From Acridotheres tristis (Eukaryota; Chordata; Aves; Passeriformes; Sturnidae): a stretch of 64,000 nt of DNA. Position 1 is the stretch's first letter. Each line of letters starts with the position of its first letter. The notes below the pieces were generated by a model that was not told where the DNA came from, did no database searches, and worked only from the letters and a program-made list of their open reading frames with translations. A program made the position numbers and the translations under genes. Below, piece after piece: positions 23,411 to 37,418 of the stretch. The stretch spans positions 33,535,029 to 33,599,028 of the forward strand of contig CM072894.1 in assembly GCA_037013685.1 (NCBI GenBank), given 5' to 3'.

Positions 23411-26231
23411 CCACAGAATCCAACAAATCTACCCAGACTAAGCCCAAGCTTAACAGCTGGGAACCTGTTCTGGCTGGGTCACACCTGCTGGCTGAAAATG
23501 ATTTATTTGTGATTTACATAAGCATGAGTGGAAAATGTGGCCTGATTGCTCTCACTGAGTACTGCAGAACAGGACAGTACAGTAAAGACCATTTAACGGT
23601 TCTACAACAAGGTCTTTCAAGAAAAAAAAAAGTATATTAATGACATCACAAATTCAGCAGGACTAAGGCAGCGAAGTAGAGGATATTTGCTTATTTTTAA
23701 ACAATATGCTTTGTGGAGGTCCTCAGCAAATGCTGTGGAGAATAATCTTGCAGAGAAAGAGGAACATTTAAAGCAAAATTTAAAAGGAATAGGACCATGC
23801 AGCTGAAAAATAAGCATTATTTAAACTGGAAAAATATGCATTTTCTGTTTTGTTGAACAGTCGTGAAAGTCTGTGCTTATTTCTATATTTATTTATTTAA
23901 TACAAAAATAACTTTATATAATCTACACTAAAGTTTAAGATAAGCCTTCTACTACAGAAAGTTTGGTTAATTGAATTGTCTAATAACCTAATTATCAACG
24001 TTGTATATATGTCTTTGGAATAATTTCTCCCTGAATCATTTTATAGCTTAGAAAGACCTTTTTTCCTAATGGTTTCAAAGTAACATTTTGTTACATTTAA
24101 GAATTAGACTAGAATCAATCTTTAACCCTGAAATCTGATATTCTTCCCAAAACACTGGGTTCACTCTCTGGATTAGTTCAGATGAAAGAGACAGGCTTGA
24201 CTGCCAGCATTTCACTGACTAATTACAAAAATTTATAAGTTCACCATGAAAAAAATCTAAATAATTTTTTGCACCTCATCTACTAAAACCCAAGCTGTTG
24301 TTTACATCAAGTCATTGAAGGAGGCAAACAAGATGAACTTCAGCTCTTCCCCTTTTGTTTTTTTCTTTTCATTTTTACATCATAATCTTGTCTGCTACCC
24401 TGAGATGCTGTTGTGTCACTAGAAAAGGAAAGCTGTGTCACCAGGAAAGCTCCAAAGAGCTTTACTCTGCATTCTTACAAACTTATTTCTGCCCAAATTA
24501 CTCTTTTACTTTCCTCAAACTAATATCAGCAATTTTATTCTTATTAGTGGAGCTTTAGCCTGAAGACAGTTTCTAACAAAGGCAATTCCTGCAGGTACCC
24601 TAAATGTTCTAAATGCTTCAAAATATCATTGTTTTCCTTTAAAACTCATCAGGCAAGGTTATTAATAAAGTCCTTATAGACTTTGATTAATGAATCTCCA
24701 CCACTCATTCCCTTATGTCAAGCAAATTTCTGAAGCCTAGTTTTTTTCTCCTTGCAATTTTGCAATACCTAATCTTTCAGAAAATCAATGCACATGGCTG
24801 TTAGTTTAATATTGCTTCTTCCTGACATCCCTTTGAATTGGCAAACTGTTCAGCAAGACACAGAGACATGTGGGGTAATTCACTTTAAATGTTTAGGACC
24901 TCAGTGCATTTCTTGGTAAATTGAACACAAAAAAATTTGTGAGTTTTACCCTGGATGATATTAAATAGGTGTTCTGTTCCTGCTGTGAGTAAAACCCTTG
25001 CAAAACAGAAAAACGTGGGATGCACTGCCACAGTGTAAAAATTGTCTGGCTTGTATAACAAAGGGCTTTATCTGTTTCAAAGCCATTGAGGAGAAGAATA
25101 GTTTTAAATTATTGTAAAATCCTAGCACATAAAATCAGAAAAGTGTCAGCTACAGACAACTGGAGGTAACAGGTGACTTCAGACATCTGTCAGTAATACT
25201 AGGGCTGTGTTGTCATAAAATTTGAGTGACATAATAGTGGAGGAGTCCTGCTGACAAGTTTGAAATGTCCTTGAATTTTATAAATCTTATCAATGGCAAA
25301 TTCCTATTAAAAATGTTAAACTAGGAGGCATTTTATAAGAAATCTCATTTTGAAAAAGAAATTTATATTAATCACAAACAAAAATTAATTCTGAGATCAC
25401 TGAAAATAATCCTAACTTCACTGCCTTGGGTATGTGCAAAAAAGTCAAATCCTGAATAACATTACAATTTTCAAACACAGAATCAGTACAGGCACTTTTC
25501 AAGGAGAGTCTCCCTGATTTGGAATCAGTCTTGAGCCTGATCCAAGCAGGACAAAGAAATAAAAAATAACCAAGGAGGATCATAAAAGTGAGATGAATAG
25601 CTATGCACGTAGAGATTAAAAGATCCACTGACTTCATTTAATAACAGAAACAAATTAAAGTATTTTTGGGATGTTTACATTGATTTTAGTACCACAGCTC
25701 CATATATATTCATAAAGCATATATTAGGTGCAAAATAACCTTATTGGTTAAGCAATATTTTAATTGGGACGGTAAACACTTTAGAATTAAGAAATGCTAA
25801 GTGTGTAATTGTCTGCAATTTTATTTTTTGTCCTTTGCATATCTGTTCTATGACAGCTCACTTAGGTGTTGCTGTGGGCAGCAGCAGTGGTCATAGTGCT
25901 TAAATTTCAAATTTGAGACTTTTTCTTAATTCTGACATCTCAAGTGGTGGTGTAAGACTCCTTTAGAAGTGCTCTTTTATTGATTTTTCAGCTTTCTCCT
26001 TTTGTGTTCCTCCTGTTCAGGACATGCTCAGTCCTGGGAAGGAGGCACCAACGTGATGCTCAGAGCTACAGCTCCTCCCTGGATGCTCAGGTTCTGCTCT
26101 GGGAAGAAAACCAAATTAGGTGAAGTTGCCATTGTTTTTATCCTTTTTAACATGTTTTCTGGAAGAGCTGTATGCCCAGCAAAGCTGCTGTGAGCCAGCT
26201 GCTCTTCTCACTGTTTGAGAACTGTTTTCCA

Positions 26232-26463
26232 GAGAATCACAGATTTTTTTAGGTTGGAAAAGACCCTTAAGATCATCCCCCAGTACTGCCAAGGCCACCA
26301 CTGACCCCTGTCCCCAAGTGCCACATCCACACAGCTTTTAAACCCTTCCAGGGATGGGAACTCCATCACTGCCCTGGCCAGCTGTGCCAGGGATTGGCAA
26401 CTCCTTTGGTGAAGAAATTGGTCCTAAAACCCAACCTAAACCTTCCTGAGCACAACTTGAGGT
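26232..26463 (-). mobile_element. CR1 LINE 3' fragment, minus strand
   Basis: Read on the plus strand it starts with the reverse-complement tail AGAATCACAG, then GGTTGGAAAAGACCCTTAAG, GTCCCCAAGTGCCACAT, CCAGGGATGG and AACCTAAACCTTCCTGAGCA. This is the group whose sense strand carries the GGCACTTGGGGA block. Confidence 0.9.
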
Positions 26464-27791
26464 TTAGATGGATAGGCTTAGATGGATATGGGGATAATAT
26501 TGGAGTTGTTGCAGAATTCCTCACAATAGCTCATCTTGGATAGGGAATGGTGTTACTGCTGGTTTAAGAAAGGGAGCAGAAGCGTGTGGGACTTCACCCC
26601 ACAGCTCTTTAAATTCTCCTGACTCTCTGATGGAGTAGTGCTGTCACTGTGACTTGTAGATGTGATTCAGCTGCAGGCTGTGCTATATGTGCTGGCTAGG
26701 TACGAAGATAACATGCTCTACCTAACACATACTGTACAGAAATTCTAATTTTTTAGAGAAAAAGGTGCTTTTGTAAGCCTCTAACTAATTCCCAATGGAG
26801 TTGGGAGATTATGATTGGGGTTTAACAAAATTTCAAAAATACATATTTCTGATATTTTATTTAGTTAATAAGAAATTTTATTGTAATTACCAGTGCACAG
26901 CAATAAATTACTACATTATAAAATAAATCACCATGAAGAAAAAAACACCTATGAAATAAAGGCCCCTTCTCTCTGTCCTGAGGTGGATCACTTAGATTAC
27001 ACAGAAGGCTCTGATTTAAATTCATGTTTATTGTGTTTCTTTAATCTCATTATAAAGTTAAAGAAAAAAATACTGGGAAATTCATTTGGATAGAGCCAAA
27101 GAAGATCAAACCAGAGAAACTGATTCCTTTGTAGCTCTTGGGATTGATTTTAAGTTATGCTAAAGTAAGCCCCTCCATTCCCTTCATTCAGAAGTGAAGG
27201 CCCATGTTTCCATCACAGACTTACCTCAGCAATGACTGAATTTTTAAATTCACAGCCAGAGAAGGTAACAGGGAGGAGGAGGCTGAGATTTTTAGTGAAA
27301 CCCTTTTTATCTCTACTGAGTGCCAGGCAAAGACATTTACTGGAAGGATCCAGAGACTCTGAGAGGAGTGTGGTTATTAGAGCTGTTCAATAGCTGCTTT
27401 TAAAACTCTACAGAAAGTTTTCTCTGAGAAGAGTGTGAGTCTCTCATGCTCACCATCCAAACCAGAGAGAACTGGAGAATCCAATTAACAAAGAGGCTTT
27501 TAAAAGGTTGTGTTAAAACCTCAATCTGTGGGATGGTCATAATAGACATCTGTGGATATGCTACATTTGGAAACTTGCAGTAAAATATAGGCAGCATAGG
27601 GTTTTTAAATATGGAACAGGAAATATTGTTTTAAATATGGGACAGGAAAAAAAGACCTTGCAGCTTTATTTAACACATTTTAAAGAATGAATCCTAAAAT
27701 GCTTGAAAGTATTTGAGGGTAAAATAAAGAATTTCTCACTGCAATAAATAATGGGGTATTTCCTCTGAGGCTGCTTGGCAGTGGTGCAGTT

Positions 27792-27857
27792 GTTTTTTTT
27801 TTTAATTTTTAATATTTTATTTTATTTTATTTTATTTTATTTTATTTTTTTTTTTTG
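27792..27857 (+). repeat. T-rich tract with (ATTTT)n
   Basis: A poly-T run leads into about seven ATTTT units from 27813 and ends in another poly-T run. Confidence 0.9.
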
Positions 27858-30800
27858 GTTAATGCTAAGCCAGTGAGTTCCCTTGTGTCAGTAAGAGGTA
27901 GGGCAGGGAAACGTGGCTGGGGGCTCAATCCAGCAATCTGTGTTATCCCTTGCCCAGCTGGCTGGAGCCTGGGAATGTTTTCTGCCTGTTTTGAGTCTGA
28001 TTAAACCCAGATTTCTTGGTGCCAGTCAATGTGCACTTAATTTCACACACAGAGAGCAATATAAAACACAGAAAACACTTCAAATACCAACAGAGGACTC
28101 ATATACAGAAGTAGCATTAAATATTTTGGATTTTTTAACCTTGTCTTCTGCAAGTTTGGCAGATCATAGTTCTCAGAATGTGGTTGCTGAGACTCAACCC
28201 ATTGCATTGCCCCTGTGATTCTAGAAATCTGGGTCATTTGTTCTGAATGTGGCTCTGTATGAATCCCAGAGATGAGCTGGACCTGTGGGTTATCCCCTGC
28301 ATCATGGTTTTGCTTGATTTTTATGGATCAGTGGTTTAGTGGTGATATTATATAAAGAAGGACTGACCTGGGCCTGTAATTTTGTAAAGAAATGTAAATA
28401 AAAGTGGCTATGGACAAAAAGTGATATAAAAAGTGGTTTATCTTACCAGTTAGTAAGGAAAAGACATAGTTACTGTGATCTTTGATTTCACTGCTCTTTG
28501 CAAGACTCACTTTTGGATACAGAGGTGGGAGGAATGAGAGAGTAAGTGTTGTTAAAAGGCACATCAGATGGTAGTAAATGCCACGCAGCAATTTGTCAAA
28601 TCATTTGTGGTTTATTTTTCCTGTTTGCTTTCTCTCACTACAGACTAAAAGTTCTCCAATTTTTTTGGGCCAGGGTAAGCACAACAGCATTTCTGGGAAT
28701 CTCAAAAGTTCTGTGCACTCTGGGATTGTGTTGTAAAGCAAAGCGTGATATAAATGGCCCATAAACACCCAGTTAAAATCAGTGAGAGCACTTTATCTCA
28801 CTTTTCTCCCACCTGTTGGATGCTTTCTTTTGTGTCCTGATAACACCAGGGTAGCCCATATAGCTCCTATTTTATACCTTTGCAATTAATGCTTTTTGAT
28901 GACTGATATCACCTCAGCAGATTATGTTACTTCTGAGGAAAATTTAAAAAAAAAAACCAAAACATTTTTCTGCATCTTTAGAAAACTCCCAGCATGTGTC
29001 TCTGGTAGATCTATTTCTTCTCCCTCCTCAATAACAAACCCCAAAGCACCACGTGAGTTTGCTGACTTGCAGATGTGTGATTGTTGCTCCTGCAGGGTAG
29101 GTGATTGTAATCTTTTAAATTCCAAAAAGACCCAAAAAATTAACTGCATCAATAAATTTGGTGTTTTACAATGAACTCACTCAACATGTTCATCTTTTAT
29201 ATGGTCATTGTCTAGAAGAAATATCTGTGGTGGTGGGGAGTTAAGACACCCCTGTAAGGCACTAGAGCAATATGCTTTTTATTTCCAATTAGGACAGCCA
29301 AGCAGTTTTATTCTTCAAGGCTACTGTAAAACCTAAAAAAAAAAAAAAGAAATGAACAAAATCTAAGTGAAAGGCATTAAATGGTGAAGTTACATAAAGG
29401 TGTGTTTCATTAAGGTCTTACTGGAAAGTGATTCTGTTTTTTAACTCTTAGTGTATTTCTGAAGCTGTGGTATAAATCTCTGCAATTTCTGCTGGCACTG
29501 AACAAGCCTTGCACATTTATGGCTTAATTGAAGATAATTGGCCTGGCTGTAGAAGTGTACACCTGGCCATTCCAAGATCATGACATCTAGAGGTTAAGTA
29601 TCACTTCCAGTAAAATCCTCTCAGGGAATTCAGAAGTTGCAAAGCAAAGTTTGGTAAAATATCCAATTTTCTTGCTGACTGTGATTTTTCTGTTTTCAAT
29701 TTAAGGTTAATACAGCATTTGAATTTATTTATAACACATCTGCCCTGACCAAAAATTATTATTAAAGCACTTAATGTCACTTTAATAACGGCATTCAGTT
29801 TGGGCTTTTTTTCTGAATGGCTTTTGAATTGTTAAAGCTCAATATAATGCAATTATTTGAAATAGAATAGGACAATAAAGATATTATTCCATTAAAACAG
29901 AAATAATAGGAAAAAAGCATAATGTTTCCATCAGCCAATTAATCTGATTATTGGGCAAAGCAAATTGTGAACTAACTATTATTCAAAATCACTATATTAA
30001 GAAATTAATAAATATTTATTTAGCATTGCCACCTCAAAATTGTCTACTATAATTTTATGGCAATACAGATATGATATAATTTATTTTGTGTGCTGCTGTA
30101 AGAAACTGTGACTGAGTTAACTCTCAGCTGGCACTAGATTGGGCTTGATTCTTGTATGCGTAAACTGTATAAAAAAATAAACATTGCATCTTCCAGCTGT
30201 AGGTTTGCCATGGGGACACATCGGATTTTCTACTTCTCCATGTACCTCGTAGAAATGAAATATATTAACTTGTATCACAGCTCTATTAGAAAGAAAGATT
30301 TTTGGGTATTTATGGCTAAGCTGTAAAACTTGTTTCTGAGCGAAATGCAGAGATTTCCATCTTCTCTAACAAGTTTGTCTCTCCCATTTTCAGACAGAAC
30401 CAATTTGTTTTCTGATATTGTGTGGTTTTGCACTGCAGTTAATGGGTGCAAATACACCATGAATGCTTGCAGTGTAATATGGGCATCTCTATTACCTCAG
30501 ATGAGGGTAAATCAGGCAATTTCTGGTTTGCAGTTAGATTGAAAGGCCCAGGTTAGCACTGAACACATCATCCCTTCACCCCTTTTTTGTCTGTGCAAAC
30601 ATCCATGTTTGTCCCACATAAGCCAGCAGTCCAGCTTTTGAGTGACCTTCTGGACAGCTGGATAATAAGCTGAAAGCTCAGGTAGACGAAAATAAAAAAA
30701 AAAAAAGAGTAGAAAATTAATTTTTATACAATTTTTAAACAACTTGATAATTTGTGTTGGCACAAGAGAGGTACTGGGAGTATGTGGCCAACACAAGAGG

Positions 30801-32042
30801 AGATCTTAAACCTTCATAAAACTGTGTGTTCAATTTTATTTCTTTCCATAGCAAGGCCAAAAGTTTCATTTCAAGGGGAATGGGGAAGGATTTGCTCTCT
30901 TTTCCCAGTGGCATGTACTGTTCATCTTCAGTTTTCATCATGTTACAAGATGCCAGGGATCATTTATAGCCACATCAATAATTAGAAAATGTTCCTATGC
31001 AGGTGATGTGTTCTCTGCTAATCACATTTGTCCTTCTTTAGTCAGGGAAAAGAGAGGATTAGAGAATGTCATTTTCACAACACACTGTTAATTGCTCTAG
31101 CATCTTATAGCAGACTCTTAAAACCAACCCCCCCCCATTACTGAATTGGTGTTAAAACAATGGTATTTAAATATAAAATTCCATTTGTATGGGCATATAT
31201 GTGAGCAGTTTCCATCATGAATATTTTTCCAGAATATAATTTCCTTACTTATTAGTAGGATTTTAATTCAGAATATATTTTCTTATGGACCCCATGACAA
31301 CATTTCTTTGTGCATGGGGTCACTGCTGCTTCCTGATGGGAACCTGCCCCTCTGCAAGGCAGAATCTCCTGCAGGAGCAGGAAAACCTGGGTTTGTGGCT
31401 GTGCTGAGTGCTGAGCAGCCACTCCACTCCCAGCACAATCATGAATGGTATCACTGCAGCTCTCAGTGGTTTCTGACTGATTTCATGAGTAGTGCTTGCT
31501 GTGGCACTGAGGGTTTTTTTAGCTCAACACACATATATATATATATTTTTTTTTTTTCCCCCATAAAAATAACCTTCTGGAGAAAGGGTATTACTCCAGC
31601 AGTGAAATCCCTAAGACTTACACTGGGAAGACATGGAAGAGGTTTTATTGGTGGTATTTATAGATCTTTTGCACGAGAGGAACTGTAGAAAAAGCCCCTG
31701 GTGAGGCTGAGAGCTTGGCTGGCAAGACTGGCTCTTTCCTGGCAGATGCTGCATCTTAACTCTGCTCTGAGAGGCTTGAAAATAGTAATAATTCTGTGTG
31801 ATAGAGAACAAGATTAGGTATTGATTAATAACAGTTAGGGATAACCTGCAGGGATGTGTTTTTCCAATAACCCCTGAGACATCAAAATTATGGTGTTGTC
31901 TTTAGTAGAGCTGTATTAAACTCTGTTTTCAGGCTTTTGTAATGGAGTGCAGAGGAATATCTGAGAGCATTTTTGGGTTAAGCCTGATATACTGTAGACA
32001 TACCTCAAGCCAGTTTTCAAATAGCTGAACTGCTGTTTTGCT

Positions 32043-32118
32043 GTTTTTTGGTCTTTTTGTTAGTTTGGTTTTGTGGGGTTTTTTTGTTGTCTGTTTGTTT
32101 GTTTTGTTTTGTTTTTTT
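32043..32118 (+). repeat. (GTTT)n-like T/G tract
   Basis: Degenerate GTTT and GTTTT units without a pure core. Confidence 0.75.
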
Positions 32119-32244
32119 CCCTTAATGGGAAATGTGTTGAGAATTGCATCAGCCAGGTATTTTATTTTCAGAGGTTAATACATATACCAGAGTGGAACAA
32201 CTTGAAATCCTGACCAGAGCTTCAGTGCCTTTTATTAATGCAAT

Positions 32245-32276
32245 CATTATCTTCTATTTTCATTATCTTCTATTTT
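32245..32276 (+). repeat. Perfect 16-bp tandem duplication
   Basis: CATTATCTTCTATTTT occurs twice without mismatch, which looks like a recent slippage duplication. Confidence 0.9.
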
Positions 32277-32734
32277 TTTGTCAAAGCTCATAGAGGTTGT
32301 GGGGAGATATTGGGATCCTTTAGGATCTGAACTTCCATAATGAAAAGATGCACCCTGCTGCAAAAATTTTATCTCAAACTTGGTTCTACAACTGAATGTG
32401 AAATCATGGCCTCATTTCTTCAACACTTATATGGGAGAAGGATGGTGGAGAGTTCACAGACAGGTAAATCTGGTGGAAACACACACATGGATGAGCCCTT
32501 GGTGTTAAATTGTTGGAAACTCTTTCCTCCAAGGTCAAGTGAAACTTGCTTTCTGCTAGAAATGTGAAGCCTGTGCACATATGTCAGTAAACCATTTTTA
32601 TGGGCTGTCTCTCAAAATCTCTGGCTGGTATAAACTTCTTTAGCTTATGCCAGCAGGAAGCACATTTTGCCTTTACTTCATTAAAAATTGTAGAATAACC
32701 TTTCTGAGGCAAGAACTGGGGGGGCAATGAAAGG

Positions 32735-32970
32735 GATTGCACCAGGGAAGATTTATATCAGATTCTAGGGAATGTTTCTTCCCTGGAAGGGCTATCAAAC
32801 ACTGGAACAATCTGCTCAGGGCAGTGCTTGAGTCACCATCCCTGGAGGTGTTTAAGGTGTGTGGTTGTGGCACTTGGGGACATGGGTTAAAGGTAGACTT
32901 GGCACTGCTGGGGGAACTGTTGGACTCGAGGATCTTAAGGTCTTTTCAACCTCAATGATTCAACAATTCT
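32735..32970 (+). mobile_element. CR1 LINE 3' fragment, plus strand
   Basis: Blocks in order: TTCTTCCCTGGAAGGGCT, CACTGGAACAATCTG, CTCAGGGCAGTGCTTGAGTC, CACCATCCCTGGAGGTGTTT, GGCACTTGGGGACATGG and an end ATGATTCAACAATTCT. It is the same group as the copies at 1244-1429 and 26232-26463, and is 5'-truncated. Confidence 0.9.
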
Positions 32971-33934
32971 AAAATCCTAGTTTGAACGACTCTGAACATG
33001 CCTGGGCTCATCCTGACCTGGCCAACAAAGGATGGGGTCTTGCAAGTATAGAAGGTCTTCCAGGAGAGGAAAGTCTGTATCCAATTCAGGACACACCTTA
33101 CAAAGGAATAAAGACATAAAATACCTTTGTTGTGCCCTAAGGGTGGGGTTGGCCAAGAGGAAAAAAGTGTCTGTGTAAGAAAATGATCTCATAAATGGAA
33201 CAGCTTGGGCCCCCAGCCTGCATCCACATCTGTGCCAGGCTGTCACTAAAGAATAACTGCTGAGGCATCGTGCTGGGTCACGCTTCCCGAGATGATCCAT
33301 GAGCAGGAATCAGGTGGGCACAGCCCCTGCACAGCTGGTGCTGTGGTCAGCAGGCATTTCTCTCCCTGTCACAGCCCAGTCTGTCCCTTAGGAGCAGATG
33401 GCATTCCCCCAGAGCCCTGGAGATGCTCCCTGGGGACAGGAGCTTGTAGGGATGACCTGCTCTGCTCCAGCTCTTCTAATGATGAGTAGTTTGAAGCTGT
33501 ATTTTCTGTGGCTTGATTTTTTTGTTTTGTCATCATCCTATTTAGATCCTCACACGATCCACCATCACTGTTGAGTTTTTGGGATTTTTTTTTTTTTAAT
33601 CTTATATTTACATATATATATATATACAAATAGCAGGATGGGACTGCTGGAGTAGCTGTTTCTAAGCCTTTATTCCATTACAGCTGTTAGTCTTTTTTAC
33701 AGAACTAAGCAAGGGAGATGGAAACAGCTTTAGTCTCTTACAACAGTAGATGAAGTTTTCTTTGTTAAAAAGTGTTTAAACGACTTTTTAGCCAATAGCA
33801 TAATATTAAAAGCTGACAAGTGTTTGTTTAGGTTAATTAATAAAGCTGCATGTACATCTTGCTTTGAACAATGCTTGCTTGTAATAGCTTAAAACAAGTT
33901 TCATTATTAAGTTTACCTATTTTTGCTGTTTTGT

Positions 33935-33957
33935 TTAATATATATATATATATATGT
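33935..33957 (+). repeat. (AT)n microsatellite
   Basis: About ten AT units. A second short run lies at about 33613-33627. Confidence 0.85.
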
Positions 33958-34819
33958 ATCGAGGCCTATTTTTACACAGCTCATAGTCTTGTTGCTTTTT
34001 GTCCTTGCATCTTTACCAGTCTTGCATTTTTCCATCCTGAGATTTGCTTTCACACAGCTTTCTGAGACTTTTATACTTTTTCTGTCTCCCACAATGAGCA
34101 GCAGTTCTTGTCCCTCCTGGGCCACACTGAGCACCTGCCTGAACTGCAGAGTGGTCTCAGCAAAGCTCTCTTTGCCCCATGTTCATCCAAAATCCCTGTT
34201 TGCCAAAGCCTTTCCTGCTCTCCAGGTGTATTTCCTCCCAGCTCTCACTCAGCTGTCAGGATGTACAAATGTCCTGATTTGGTCAGTGGTGGCCACCAGC
34301 CCAGGGAGGGTAAATGTGACCCAACCTGCAGCAGGTTTTGCAGCTCCCATTTGGAGGATTGCCCAGCACCTTCTGCCCACCAGCTGCTCTGATCACCCTT
34401 TCTGTGCCTGCTCCTGATGCTGCCTCCCATTCCAGGTTTTGGATATGCTCAGTTCTTTGAGAATCTAAAACTCAGCCATCTACAAATTCAATCTAAATCT
34501 AACATCAAACCCTTGGATCTTGCCCCAGGTCACTACAGTGCATAGCATACTCCTGTCATTTCCTTTATTACCATTTGTATTAAAATAATTTTTCTTGGTA
34601 CCTGGACATTCAAATAGTTAACAGATTTAGCATATAAAAATCATCAGTTGTGCATCTTAAATGTAATCTCCTGAGTTATGCAATTTTACTGCTACATATT
34701 CTTTAAAATATTTAGCACTTTAGGTTTAAAATCATGTTAAAATTGAATGTTCAAAACCCAGCAGCTTTCAAAAAGCCACTGCCTTTTCTTTTTTAATGTT
34801 TTTTATCCTTTTTTTTTGA

Positions 34820-35060
34820 TGCAGGAGAATATACAAGGAACTGTGGCAAATAATTAAACATTCTAATTTGAGATAATCTTTGATTAATGAAGAAGCTGCT
34901 TTCAAATGCTCTTCTCCGGCTCTAATAATTGATCTCTAATTGTCCCATCTAAAGGTTATATATTGCCTTTCCTCCTGCTTGTGTCCTCCTAATGCCTTGT
35001 AACTCGGATCAAGCTATTAGCAATGTTCATTAATTCCTCTGGAAAATGCTGTGAACTTTC
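34820..35060. promoter_or_regulatory. Candidate conserved non-coding element
   Basis: Repeat-free AT-rich sequence with several homeodomain- and POU-like words (TAATTGA, AATTAA, TTAATGA) and no open frame of note. The call rests on general appearance only; conservation cannot be judged from one sequence. Confidence 0.25.
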
Positions 35061-37347
35061 CAAACAGGAAAAAAAAAATTAGTTCTTTCTAAAACTAAGT
35101 TTAGTTTCATGCCAGTTTTGAGACCCTTGAGAAAACCACACCAAATGATGACACAAACATGATGTGTAGTTTTTCAGTTCTAAATTATTTAAGAATTTGC
35201 ATCTAAACTATTTGAGGATGTTGGACCGAGGAGGTGTGGGAGGATAACCTAATTAAAAATAACAGAACAGATGCTTTTTGTTCTCTTACTGCATGCAAAC
35301 AGGTGGTGGATTTGCAATAAGTGCCTTTATGCAAATATTGGAAAACTGTGCAATTTAGGATCTGGTGAAGTGTTTGTGATGGTAGAAAAACACTGGGTTG
35401 TTACAAAGGAATTTTATTTGGATCTCTAACAAGTTGGGACAGCTAAACATTAATTTAATTGTTTATCTGAGAGATGAAGCTTTTCATAAAGTGTTAATTC
35501 ATTTCTGGTATAAACTGCATTTTAATCTTACTCTACTTTAGTCAGACCAACCCTTTTAACCTGTTGCTTAGCAGAGTTCCTGTTGTGAAACCAAAGAAGT
35601 ATGGCTAAACTTCTTTGTTGTTCCTATTTGATATTGAATTATGTTCCCTAAATGTTTGTGTGTCTGGTGCTTGACCACAGCAGGACAGCACCAAAGGCTT
35701 GTGATTATCCAGCACATTTTCTTCATAGTTTGATATTAAAATATGCATAAGGTACTTGCCTGAGCACAGGTTTTTGCAAATATGTCTAATTAATACAATT
35801 TGAAAATGTTGTTGATTTCTTTGGTCCTGAAATTTTCAGCCTAATTTCATTGAAAAGTGAAATACTTATTCATGTGCTGCTTTCCCCAATTTTGGCTTAA
35901 TTGTTTCCAGTCTGTACAGCCCGGCTGTCTGGAAATGTTTATTACCAAGTAAATGTATTCTACAAAGAGAGAGCCTGGCTAAATTGCTGGAAAGAAAAAT
36001 TCTACAGCCTGACCTTATCAAGGCAGGATCCAGAAGGTTCTTATTTTTCATTTTGACTGCAGACTGTTAGAGAGGCAAAAAACAATCCAAAGAAGTTAAC
36101 TAAAGTCTATCACAACAGTCAGTGGTTCTGGGGAAAGGGGAAAAAAAAGAAGGAGGGAAAAAAAAGGCATTGTCAAACACTTATAATCCATCCTGCAGGA
36201 TAGCAGAAAAAGCGTTACATATCCTGGAATGATACAAAGATATTTTCTTCTGGCTTTGGAAAACACAAATCTCTTCCAGGCAAAAGCACTTGGTATTTAG
36301 GGAATCTTTTAATACTCTTTAAGTATATGATAACACAAAATGAGAGTGCAGCATCAAAGTGTTCAATAATCTATTTTGAGTGATCTTTAGCAACTCTCCT
36401 AAGCATTTATAGCTTGCTAGAGGGAAATGCATTTTTCAAAGATCATGAGCAGTCCCTATGGAGACCTGTAACCTTCCTCAGAGCAATTCAGCACATCCTG
36501 ATGGGTCTGATCACAGCACAAGGGAGACAGTCATTGGGAAGGAAACGCTCTGGGAATATTAATGGAGCCCTGTGCCTGCTGAGTCACTGCCTGGAAGCAG
36601 AGAGGGGGCAAACCAAGGGTTATTTGGGGATTATAAATATCAATATGGAGTTAAGTATCGGCCAAAGCTCTGTTTAGACCTTGGCCGGTTTGCGGTCTGA
36701 TTTGCTGCCTAATCAGTTTATTAGTGAATCAAACAAAGATAAAATCTGTGCTCAGGGAGGGCTGGGAGGTTCAACTCTGGGGCTGGGGAAGGAGCAGTGA
36801 GTGTGTGGACAGCAAAAGCCTCCTGGAGCAGCACAAGAACCTGTTTTTTTTCTTCCAGACAGAGTTTGGTACCGATGTGTTGTTCCCGTGCATCCTGCTG
36901 GGTTTGTGAATAAAGCTCAAGGTTTTCTCCTCACCTCTGGCCCTTGGCAAGAGTCTTGCTGTGCCCTGGTGGCCTAAAGCTTGTTGCTTTTCTTGTGTTA
37001 TTTGGCATTAGAGTGTTTTCCAGGATTTTCAGCTTTGCCAAGGAAAATGCCACTGCTGTTAAACCCTCTCGGAGAGAAAGCTGCAGAGTGAGTTTCTTAT
37101 CGCAGCATAAGTGTGACTGTATCCCTGTCCTAAGCCACTGCTGGCCTCCCTTAGGTGTCACACGCCACTTTGCTGCCTGTCACCATCCTTTATGTGCTGC
37201 TGGTTCCTCTCCTCTTTCCAGGCCATCCAGAACAGTAGTGTCCTATTTAAATCAGGCAGAGCCCAGCCTTGCAATTCCAGCTTTTGGAGGGTCCAGATCC
37301 ATGTGATGCTTCATTAACCTGTACTGTGCTATGTGTGACCTTTGGAT

Positions 37348-37418
37348 ATTTTATTTTATTTTATTTTATTTTATTTTATTTTATTTTATTTTATTTTATT
37401 TTATTTTATTTTATTTTA
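37348..37418 (+). repeat. Pure (ATTTT)14 pentanucleotide microsatellite
   Basis: Fourteen uninterrupted ATTTT units are followed by a decayed edge (to about 37440). The overlapping open frame reading as repeated Phe-Ile-Leu-Phe-Tyr is a by-product of the repeat. Confidence 0.97.

Larger units (their letters stand above)
20235..26231. other. Non-coding stretch
   Basis: Holds the TAATTG cluster (20964-20996), a poly-T run near 21306-21319, TA and GTT simple repeats (22540-22643) and the CpG-elevated segment (23100-23410). The 113-codon minus-strand frame at 21391-21732 has no recognisable domain. Confidence 0.6.
26464..32734. other. Non-coding AT-rich stretch
   Basis: Contains the ATTTT tract (27792-27857), TA/T runs near 31526-31558, a T/G tract (32043-32118) and a 16-bp duplication (32245-32276). 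Unique AT-rich sequence at about 29700-30100 could be a conserved element. No exon is supported. Confidence 0.6.

Noticed and set aside
33923..34417. 164-codon plus-strand open frame
   Set aside because: It starts in a TA microsatellite, has low-complexity hydrophobic and serine-rich content, and has no recognised domain or splice structure.
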